Assembly (NCBI GenBank): GCA_947625855.1
Contig: CANQPW010000006.1
Location: 1-51,993 of the forward strand
Direction of reading: 5' to 3'
Length of the DNA: 51,993 bases
Source: an uncultured Clostridia bacterium
GTDB lineage: Bacteria > Bacillota > Clostridia > TANB77 > CAG-465
Shown here: one piece after another, positions 1-8,600 of the stretch
Numbering within the stretch: position 1 is the stretch's first letter
Layout: each line of letters starts with the position of its first letter
Translations under genes and position numbers: made by a program
Notes under the pieces: generated by a model
What the model was told of the DNA's origin: nothing
What the model saw: the letters and a program-made list of their open reading frames with translations, nothing else
The model's database searches: none

Positions 1-327
1 ATTTGGGTAACCATATACCATAATAGCTACACCTTGTGCTGACAATTGTTTATAATATGACATTGTTCCACTTGGTAATGTTCTACCATAGTCTACACAA
101 TATGCTGTATCTCCACCTAATGTAGAATTACTAAAGAATACATTTTTTTGGTAATATACATCTGTGGCTGGAGTTACAAGCCCTGGACAATAGAACTGTA
201 ATTGCGTTGCTGATGCTCTTAACATAAACGGACTTAATTGTAAAGACATTAAAGTAATAAGTAGGAATATACTTACTACTTTTAACTTTATATTTTTTAT
301 TTCCTTTATTCTACTTAAAATTTTCAT
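1..327 (-). CDS. Exported surface protein, N-terminal fragment (3' part outside window); possible thioester-domain adhesin
   Basis: Manual translation of the minus strand: MKILSRIKEIKNIKLKVVSIFLLITLMSLQLSPFMLRASATQLQFYCPG...AYCVDYGRTLPSGTMSYYKQLSAQGVAIMVYGYPN; SD aggaggt just upstream of ATG at 327; open to window edge. Sec signal peptide; YCVDYG..LPSG and YGYPN resemble thioester domains. Not in the supplied ORF track. Confidence 0.65.
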   Translation of the reverse strand, partial: MKILSRIKEIKNIKLKVVSIFLLITLMSLQLSPFMLRASATQLQFYCPGLVTPATDVYYQKNVFFSNSTLGGDTAYCVDYGRTLPSGTMSYYKQLSAQGVAIMVYGYPN

Positions 328-515
328 TTTAATACCTCCTAAATATTATATATGAAAATATTTTTACTAATTTGTTAACATATATTTTTATTTGATTTTT
401 ATGCTAAAATTAAGTTTATTTTTTTAAATATATGTTATTTAAAACCCTATTATTATTATACCATAGTAGACATAAAATGTCAACTTTTTACAAGGCTTTT
501 TCCTTATTTTTAGCC

Positions 516-550
516 AAAAAGAGATAAATTTATTAAAAATTTATCTCTTT
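516..550 (-). terminator. Rho-independent terminator of the ABC exporter operon
   Basis: Inverted repeat AAAGAGATAAATTT...AAATTTATCTCTTT followed by T-run on the minus strand. Confidence 0.7.
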
Positions 551-571
551 ATGTTAACAATATACTTCTTT

Positions 572-1375
572 TTACATTTTCATCGATATAGAGTTCCCTG
601 ATTCATAACACTTCATGGCCTTATTAAATACTAGAATTGCTGCTGCTAAATATAGTATTCCAACAGCTATTATAATAAATGAAAATCTAAAATCTAAACT
701 ATAAAAAATCTTAATTGGTAGAAAAGATATATATCCTGCTGGTACAACAGTATATAATATTAATTTTATACCTTTACTAAAAATTGATTCTGGATAGTTT
801 GAAAATGTAGTAAGTAATGTATCTTTGTACTTATTTGCTATATTTTCAGTATCTTTTAACCAAACCGAAATAGCTCTAAGTATAATTTCTGTTGATACAT
901 AAAATACACTTCCAAATATCCCTGATATTATAATTATTAATAACTTAATAATATTATATTTTGAAGCAACAATCCCTATAACAAGTCCATAAATTAAATC
1001 ACCACATGCTGAAAAATAACATTTCGATGTAATCACATTTAAAATAGGGTTTTTAGGTTGTAACATAAAACTGTCCATCTGTCCTGTAATTATATATGTA
1101 TTAAGTTGTGTAACTCCACCAAAAAAGAAATATGTCACACCATATGATATTACAGGAATTGACCAAAGAAGTAATATATAATCAAATTCTAAATCTTGTA
1201 GTTTGCCATCATTTATATTAAATACTACACTCCAAAATACTAAAAAGAATCCATTGTTTATAAACATAAATACTGCTTGAATTAAAAAGCTTACTTTATA
1301 CTCCATAGCAGACATAATACTTACTTTTAATGCTTGAATAAAGAAATTAAAGTTTTGTTTAACCACCGTTAACAT
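572..1375 (-). CDS. ABC-2 type transporter permease (COG3694/COG4587, DUF990-like)
   Basis: 267 aa, six-TM hydrophobic protein in operon with second permease and ATPase. Confidence 0.75.
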   Translation of the reverse strand: MLTVVKQNFNFFIQALKVSIMSAMEYKVSFLIQAVFMFINNGFFLVFWSVVFNINDGKLQDLEFDYILLLWSIPVISYGVTYFFFGGVTQLNTYIITGQMDSFMLQPKNPILNVITSKCYFSACGDLIYGLVIGIVASKYNIIKLLIIIISGIFGSVFYVSTEIILRAISVWLKDTENIANKYKDTLLTTFSNYPESIFSKGIKLILYTVVPAGYISFLPIKIFYSLDFRFSFIIIAVGILYLAAAILVFNKAMKCYESGNSISMKM

Positions 1376-2132
1376 TTATGTTCTTTACTCCTTTCATACT
1401 TAATAGATTTAGTATAGTAAAAATAACAATTAAAGATAAAACTTGACACATAATTAAATTTATTGATCCTCTCACATCAAAATGGATTAAGATTTTACAT
1501 GGTGTATATATCGTATAAGTAGTTGGTAAAAATGATAATATATTTTTTACAGTTTGTGGGAAAAACTCAAGAGGTGTAAATACAAGTAATAATAACGCTT
1601 TTGATACTATTAAATAAAAAGAATCGTTTTCTTCAGTGATAAAAGCTAACATACCAATTATTGCTTGAAATAATATGAGTAAAATTATAGAAAAAATAAC
1701 AGAAATAAAAAACAGAATAAATTGTATAAAAGTAATTTTTAATGGTCCTGCCATTAACAAGCCTAATATAATTGCACTCACACAATTTACGAAAAAATTT
1801 ATAATGCAAGTTAATTCCTCTGATAAAATGTATTTTAAAATACTTACAGGTTTAGTTAACATATTTGCAATTTCTCCACTTTTTATCATATCTGATATTT
1901 TTTTATATCTCTTACCATTTACCATATATAATAAAGTTTCTCCAATTATAATGTACCAGATAAGTTCTGGCCTTGAATATCCTAAAATATTTTTGTTCTT
2001 TAAAATAAAGTCCCAAAGTTCATTAAAAATAAAAATATGAATTGTAAACGAAAATAATGTAAAGAGATAATTAGCCTTAAAATTAATTTGTGTTTTTAAA
2101 TTAAATTTAAAAATCTCGAAATATTTTCTCAT
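1359..2132 (-). CDS. ABC-2 type transporter permease (COG4587-like)
   Basis: 257 aa hydrophobic protein; overlaps neighbours, translational coupling. Confidence 0.75.
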   Translation of the reverse strand: MRKYFEIFKFNLKTQINFKANYLFTLFSFTIHIFIFNELWDFILKNKNILGYSRPELIWYIIIGETLLYMVNGKRYKKISDMIKSGEIANMLTKPVSILKYILSEELTCIINFFVNCVSAIILGLLMAGPLKITFIQFILFFISVIFSIILLILFQAIIGMLAFITEENDSFYLIVSKALLLLVFTPLEFFPQTVKNILSFLPTTYTIYTPCKILIHFDVRGSINLIMCQVLSLIVIFTILNLLSMKGVKNINVNGG

Positions 2133-3088
2133 ACTATTTTCCTTTCTTCATAGATTTTTTTAATAATTTCCTCCATTGGTGTAGAAACAATTTGTATATC
2201 AGATATATTTCCAAAAGATGAAAAATATGTAAGTGCATCCCCTATATTTTCTTTACTGGTATCAATTTCAGAAACAATTTTATTTTCAAAAGCATTTACA
2301 ATACTATACTTGGGAGTTATTATATTTCCTACTTTTTTACTATAATATATTTGTATCTGCTTTTTATTCAAATAAGTTTCTTTTAAATGTTCAATACTAC
2401 TATCATTTACAATGACACCATTATTTATAACAATTATTCTATTGCATAATGCTTCAACATCACTTACATCATGACTGGTTAAAAATATCGTTGTATTCTT
2501 TTCTTGATTTAATTTTAATATAATCTCTCTTATTCTTACTTTTGCAACAATATCCAGTCCAATTGTGGGTTCATCTAAGAATATTATATCCGGAGAATGC
2601 AATATACTTCCTGCAATCTCACAAATCATTCTTTGTCCTAAAGAAAGTTTCCTTACTGTTTTGTCTAATAAATGTTCAATTTTAAATAATTCTGCTATTT
2701 CAGAAATTCTTAAGTCTATTTCTTGTTTTGGCATATCATATATGCTTCCAAGTAATCTTAAACTATCAATTACACTAAGATGCATATATAATTGCGATTT
2801 TTGTCCAAACATACAGCCAATGTTATATGCTAATTTTTTTCTATCTGTGCTTGGATTTAATCCATCAATTTCTATATTTCCAGAAGTTGGATGAATAATT
2901 CCAGTAAGCATTTTAATTGTTGTAGATTTTCCTGCACCGTTTGGGCCAATAAAAGCTACTATTTCTCCTTTTTCAATTTTAAAACTTACATTTTGCACTG
3001 CATGTAATACTTCATTTTCTTTTTTAAATAAACCTAATTTCTTACTTACTTTAAAATCTTTGCTTAAATTTTGAACATTAATCATCAT
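2129..3088 (-). CDS. ABC transporter ATP-binding protein (COG4586-like)
   Basis: Walker A GPNGAGKST, signature LSLGQRM, Walker B IIFLDEP, H-loop TSHD. Confidence 0.93.
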   Translation of the reverse strand: MMINVQNLSKDFKVSKKLGLFKKENEVLHAVQNVSFKIEKGEIVAFIGPNGAGKSTTIKMLTGIIHPTSGNIEIDGLNPSTDRKKLAYNIGCMFGQKSQLYMHLSVIDSLRLLGSIYDMPKQEIDLRISEIAELFKIEHLLDKTVRKLSLGQRMICEIAGSILHSPDIIFLDEPTIGLDIVAKVRIREIILKLNQEKNTTIFLTSHDVSDVEALCNRIIVINNGVIVNDSSIEHLKETYLNKKQIQIYYSKKVGNIITPKYSIVNAFENKIVSEIDTSKENIGDALTYFSSFGNISDIQIVSTPMEEIIKKIYEERKIV

Positions 3089-3104
3089 TTCTTTTTGTCC
3101 TTTC

Positions 3105-3175
3105 CTTTCTTTTTTATTTTTTGTTTTTGTTTTTTTTGTTTTTGTTTTTTTTGTTTTTGTTTTTGCTTTTTATTT
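3105..3175. repeat. T/G low-complexity tract, about 2.5 copies of a 15-nt unit (GTTTTTGTTTTTTTT)
   Basis: Read directly at 3123-3165; A/C-rich on the transcribed (minus) strand, between leader terminator and ATPase start codon. Confidence 0.9.
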
Positions 3176-3209
3176 TAGAATATTCTTTTATTTATATAAT
3201 TATATAAAT

Positions 3210-3335
3210 AAAAAAAGATATTCTCATAAAAAGATTCTCGTTTAGAGACTCCTTTTATGAAAATATCTTCATTACGTGTACCTATTAAAATAGGTTTGTG
3301 CAGCTCACATAAATGCTTATGCACACTCTCTATAT
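3210..3335 (-). ncRNA. Structured 5' leader / putative transcription attenuator of the ABC exporter
   Basis: Minus-strand hairpins: UGUGC..GCACA (3298-3328), ACCUAUuuuaAUAGGU (3280-3295), and a ~25-bp stem AAGAUAUUUUCAUAAAAGGAGUCUC/GAGAAUCUUUUUAUGAGAAUAUCUU (3215-3269) followed by UUUUUUU. Confidence 0.7.
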
Positions 3336-3341
3336 AAATTT

Positions 3342-3370
3342 ATTATAGCATTAAGCTAAACTTATGTCAA
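3342..3370 (-). promoter_or_regulatory. Sigma-A type promoter of ABC exporter
   Basis: Minus strand TTGACA (3370-3365), 17-nt spacer, TATAAT (3347-3342). Confidence 0.85.
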
Positions 3371-3500
3371 CGTTTTTTGTAAATTTTTTTATTTTTTTGT
3401 TGATTTATTGTCTCTTTTGTACTATAATGTTTTAAAATTAAATATGGTGCTAACTATAATTATCTCTTAGCTATTTACTTCAAAAATTAAAGGAGGCAAT

Positions 3501-5171
3501 ATGGCAGAAACAAAAATTCAAAATTCAAAAATCTCAACACTAGATTATTTTTACTATTATATTAAGGGATTTGCAATAGCTATTGAATACAAATATACTA
3601 TTATAGCTTTAGCACTCGCATATAAATATTATGAAAAATTAAAAACTTCTAGATTTACTTACGTTTTAATTGATGCTTATGATTTAATAATGTCATCTAA
3701 ACTTCTTCATACAAATGAATCACTTGATTATAACTGTGCATACACAATAATTCAAGATATAATAGAGGAGTATGAAAAAGCAGATAATTTAAGAGATTTT
3801 GCAAATAAGTATTCATTTTCTGGAGAAAATATTGAAGCAATTGAAACTATACGAAATAAAGATAATTATGACTTTGAAATAGAAAATAACACTTTAAAAG
3901 ATATTACAAAAAACAAAGTCATGCCTCATTTCTTTCCATATAGCGGTGTAGATGAGATTTATTCTTTTATAGAAGAATATGCAACTTTAAATAATTTTAA
4001 AAATACCCTTATAGCACTTAAAGTAGCAAAAAAATTACATGAAGGTCAGTTTAGAAAAGGCGGTCAACCATATATAATTCATCCATTATATATAACTTTA
4101 AAAATTATATATTCTGAAACTGATGATGACATTACCTGTGCTGCCTCTTTACTTCATGATGTTATCGAAGATATTGATGATATGCGCAAATGTAATGGTT
4201 CTGTTCTTGTTACAGAGTATGGACTTGACAAAGAAGTATTACGGATTGTCCGACTTCTTACTAAACCTAAAGATTACAAAATAACTGATCCTAATGAAAT
4301 AAATTATTATAAAGGGATAAAATCAGATATACGAGCATCTAATATAAAACTTAATGATAGAACTGATAATCTTAGTACAATAGAAGTGTTTAAGCTTGAA
4401 AAGATGATATCTTATGTGAAAGAGACAAAGGATTTAGTTTATCCTTTATTCTCACTTAAGAATTATTATCCTGAATATTCTCAAGCTTTTACCGCATTAA
4501 AATATGTAATTAGATCTAATTGTGAAATAATAGAAGCTATCCTTAAGCAAACACCAACAAGCCTTGACTTTACCGGATATCAAAGATCTCTTTTCTTTTT
4601 AAAGGGTTATACCAAAGGAAAAGATATGCCTAACACTTTAAAAGCAATTTCCATTGCCTGCAAATTGCATGAAGGTCAATTTAGAAGTGTTGGTGATCCT
4701 TTTATTATCCATCCTTTACGTGTTGCTTCTTATCTTATAAATTTAAAAATAAATGATGATGCAACTTGTGCTGCTGCACTTCTCCATGAAGTATTTAAAA
4801 AATGTAATGTAAATGATGGTGGTGATTTTATAACTCAAAAATATGAATTATCACCAGAAGTGTTTAAGCTTGTAAAATTAGTATCTAAACCTGATAATAT
4901 GACAAATGAAGAATATTATTATAATATAAGTCAAAATCCTAAAGCCCTTTTAATAAAACTTTCTAATAGGGCAAATACTTGTACTATATTAAATACCTAT
5001 GAGCAAAAAGATATAGATAATTATATCTCAGAATGTATTAATTTTATTTATCCACTTTGTGATTATGGCACAGAGCGATATAAAGAGTTTTCTCATCAAA
5101 TTAATATTATGCGCTCTCATATATATCAAATATCTAACATTGTCTCTTTCTTAACACATCTAAAAAAGTAA
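3501..5171 (+). CDS. Tandem RelA/SpoT-type HD-domain protein, no synthetase domain
   Basis: Two repeats: KKLHEGQFRKGGQPYIIHPL...AASLLHDVIEDI...IKLNDRTDNL and CKLHEGQFRSVGDPFIIHPL...AAALLHEVFKKC...IKLSNRANTC. Confidence 0.8.
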   Translation: MAETKIQNSKISTLDYFYYYIKGFAIAIEYKYTIIALALAYKYYEKLKTSRFTYVLIDAYDLIMSSKLLHTNESLDYNCAYTIIQDIIEEYEKADNLRDFANKYSFSGENIEAIETIRNKDNYDFEIENNTLKDITKNKVMPHFFPYSGVDEIYSFIEEYATLNNFKNTLIALKVAKKLHEGQFRKGGQPYIIHPLYITLKIIYSETDDDITCAASLLHDVIEDIDDMRKCNGSVLVTEYGLDKEVLRIVRLLTKPKDYKITDPNEINYYKGIKSDIRASNIKLNDRTDNLSTIEVFKLEKMISYVKETKDLVYPLFSLKNYYPEYSQAFTALKYVIRSNCEIIEAILKQTPTSLDFTGYQRSLFFLKGYTKGKDMPNTLKAISIACKLHEGQFRSVGDPFIIHPLRVASYLINLKINDDATCAAALLHEVFKKCNVNDGGDFITQKYELSPEVFKLVKLVSKPDNMTNEEYYYNISQNPKALLIKLSNRANTCTILNTYEQKDIDNYISECINFIYPLCDYGTERYKEFSHQINIMRSHIYQISNIVSFLTHLKK

Positions 5172-5203
5172 ATAAAGGCGACTTTAAAAAGTCGCCTTTA
5201 TTA
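5171..5203. terminator. Bidirectional terminator between convergent genes
   Basis: AATAAAGGCGACTTTaaAAAGTCGCCTTTATT. Confidence 0.85.
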
Positions 5204-5204
5204 T

Positions 5205-5558
5205 TTATTCATCATCATCAAGTAATGTTTCAACATCATCAACATTTGGATGTTCTATTGTTTCTTTTCTCTTTTTTTCTGCAATTGCTTTATCTTTTCT
5301 TATTTGTCCTTCAATCTTAGAAACTAAATCATCCATGACAGTGTATAAATCTTCTGTGTCTTCTTCAGCCATATAAGTACGTGATTTATACTCAATTCTA
5401 ATATCAACATGATTTTTTCCCTTTACTGAGTCTGTAAATGTTACGTGACAGATTGTGTCTTCATCAAAGAATTTAGCAAGCTTTTCAACTTTCTTTTCTA
5501 CGTAGCTCCTTATTCCGTCTGTTACTTCAATACGAAGTCCTGTTAAATCTAATTTCAT
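5205..5558 (-). CDS. hpf: Ribosome hibernation promoting factor, short form
   Basis: 117 aa; MKLDLTGLRIEVTDGIRSYVEKKVEKLAKFF matches HPF/RaiA N-domain. Confidence 0.85.
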   Translation of the reverse strand: MKLDLTGLRIEVTDGIRSYVEKKVEKLAKFFDEDTICHVTFTDSVKGKNHVDIRIEYKSRTYMAEEDTEDLYTVMDDLVSKIEGQIRKDKAIAEKKRKETIEHPNVDDVETLLDDDE

Positions 5559-5654
5559 AGCATAATCACCTCACACTTATATTATACACTATTTTGAATA
5601 TTTTTCAAGCAAGAATAACCTTTTTGAATGAATTTTAGCAAAATCACACAATTG

Positions 5655-8600
5655 TTATAACAAATCAAACATATCCATCTGTTCTGACCTTGGCATTCCA
5701 TCTAAAACACCTGCAAGTTGCAAAGTTTCTACTGCAACTTTTCCAATTTTAGATTTCATTTGCATATCCTCTATTGATGTAAATCTTCCTGCCTCTCTTG
5801 CTTTAACTAATTTATCTGCATCAACTTCACCAAAACCTGTTAGTGCAGATAAAGGTGGTCTTATACCATCATCTTCTACTAAAAATTTAGTTGCATGAGA
5901 TTTGTATAAATCTACTGGTAAAAAGCTTATTCCTCTTTCATTCATTTCAAGTACTAATTCAAGTATTGGATACATATTTTTATCTTTTTGTTGTGCAGAA
6001 TTTCCAAGTGTATCTATTTCCTTCATTTTTGCAAGTACTCTTTCTTTTCCATAAAGCATTATATCGCCATCAAACTCATCTGCTCTAATAGACATATATG
6101 CAGAATAATATGCCTTTGGAATGTGTACTTTAAACCAAGCAATTCTAAATGCGTTAGTAACATATGCAGCAGCATGGGCTTTTGGAAACATATATTTTAT
6201 CTTAAAGCATGAATCTATATACCAATCTGGTACATCATGTTTTTTCATTTCCTCAACCATTTCTGGTGTTAATTTTTTGGAAGCTTTTCCTTTTCTTACA
6301 ATTTCCATTATTTTAAATGCAAGTCCTGGTTCCAAACCTTTATTTATCAAATATATCATTATATCGTCACGTGTACAAATTGCTTCACTTAATGTTACTA
6401 TTCCATCTTCTATTAAAGTTTGAGCATTGTTTAACCAAACATCAGTACCATGTGAAAGACCAGATATACGTATTAATTCTTCAAAAGTTGTAGGCTTAGT
6501 ATCAACTAGCATTCCTCTTACAAATTTTGTTCCAAATTCAGGTACACCATATGTTCCAACCTCTGATTTTATCTGCTCTGGTGTTACACTTAAAGGCTCT
6601 GTTGATGAGAATATTCCCATTGTATCTTTATCATCTAATGGTATTTTTGTAGGATCAACTCCTGTTATATCTTGAAGCATACGTATAACTGTTGGATCAT
6701 CATGACCTAGTATATCAAGTTTTAATAAATTTTTATCTATTGAGTGATAATCAAAATGTGTTGTTACTATGTCTGAATATGGATCATCTGCTGGATGTTG
6801 AACAGGGCAAAACTCATATATTGTTCTTCCTTTTGGTACAACTATAATTCCTCCTGGATGCTGTCCTGTTGTTCTTTTTATTCCAGTACATCCCTTTGAT
6901 AATCTATTTATTTCAGCAGTTGGTACACTCTTTCCTCTTTCTTCAAAATAATTTTTTACAAAACCATATGCTGTTTTTTCTGCTACTGTACCAATAGTAC
7001 CTGCTTTATATGTTGTTCCTGTTCCAAATATAACCTCTGTATATTTATGTGCTTTTGCCTGATATTCTCCAGAGAAATTAAGGTCTATATCAGGCTCTTT
7101 ATCTCCTTTAAAGCCAAGGAATGTTTCAAAAGGTATATCCATTCCATCTTTTTCTAAATCTGTTCCACAAACAGGACATTTTTTATCAGGCAAATCAAAT
7201 CCATTAGCATATCCATAATCTGTGAAATCAGAATATTTACAATTTGGACATCTATAATGTGCCTTTAGTGAATTTACCTCTGTAATACCAGTCATATATG
7301 CAGCAAGAGATGAACCAACAGAACCTCTTGAACCAACTATATATCCATGGTCATTTGAGTCCCAAACAAGTCTTTGTGCTATTATATACATAACTGAATA
7401 TCCATTAGAAATTATTGAATTTAATTCTTTTTCTAGTCTTTCTTCAACTATTGCTGGTAGTTTTTCACCATACAATTTATGTGCTTTTTCCATAGCTATA
7501 TTTCTTATATCCTCTTCACATCCATCAATGTGAGGTGGACATTTTTCATCAGATATAGGGCTAATTCTATCGCACCAATCTGCAACTAAATTTGTATTTG
7601 TAACTACTATTTCATAAGCTTTTTCTTTTGATAAATAATCAAATTCTTTTAGCATTTCATCTGTTGTTCTAAAATATAATGGTGCTTGCATATCTGCATC
7701 ATCAAATCCTTGACCAGCTTGAATAATTCTTCTATAAATTTCATCTTCTGGATTCATAAAATGAACATCACAAGTTCCAACAACAGGTTTTTTTAGTTTT
7801 TCTCCAAGATTTACAATATCAATATTTATATCTATTAAATCTTGATGTGTAAGTTTTATATATTTTGGTTCTTCATCCTTTTTTTCGCTTTTTATTTTTT
7901 TACCAGTTCTTTCATAAAAGGCATTATTTCCTAAAGGTTGTATTTCTAAATAGTCATAGAAATTTGCTATTTCTTCTATTTTACTTCCATCATTTCTTCC
8001 TAGTTTAAAGTCTAAAATCTCTTGATATAATTCACCTTGTTCACAAGCTGAACCAATTATCAAGCCCTCTCTATATCTTTTTAACATAGAACGAGATATT
8101 TTTGGGCTTTTATGATAATTCCATACATGAGAATATGACACTAATTTGTATAAATTTTTTAAACCAACATAATTTTTTGCAAGTATTATAATATGATTTG
8201 CAGGTAAATTTTTAGATTTATCTTGAATATTTGTAAAAATATAGTTGTTTATATCTATTCTTTCTTTATCACAATCCTCTTTCATTCGTATAAACATTTT
8301 GGCTGTTGCTCGTGTATCGTTAATTGCTCTATGAGCCCCCTCAAGTGGTATTCCTAAATATTCTACTAATGTTCCAAGTTTATGATTTTCAACCCCATTA
8401 TATAATTCAAGTGACATCTCATATGTATCAATAACATAAGGTTTAAATTCAAGTCCTAATTTTTTAGCTTTATTTTCTATAAAACTTACATCAAAATGAG
8501 CATTATGAGCTACAAGAACACATCCTTTTGTAAACTCTAAAAATTCTGGTATCATATCAGACATTTTTGGTGCATCTGCAACCATTTCATCTGTTATATG

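Noticed and set aside
1675-2894. Plus-strand ORFs within the ABC exporter genes (1675-2040, 2233-2415, 2565-2894)
   Set aside because: Antisense shadows of three confident CDSs
3105-3175. Considered as CRISPR or tandem satellite
   Set aside because: Unit is low-complexity T/G with no unique spacers; only about 2.5 units. No CRISPR array seen anywhere in the window
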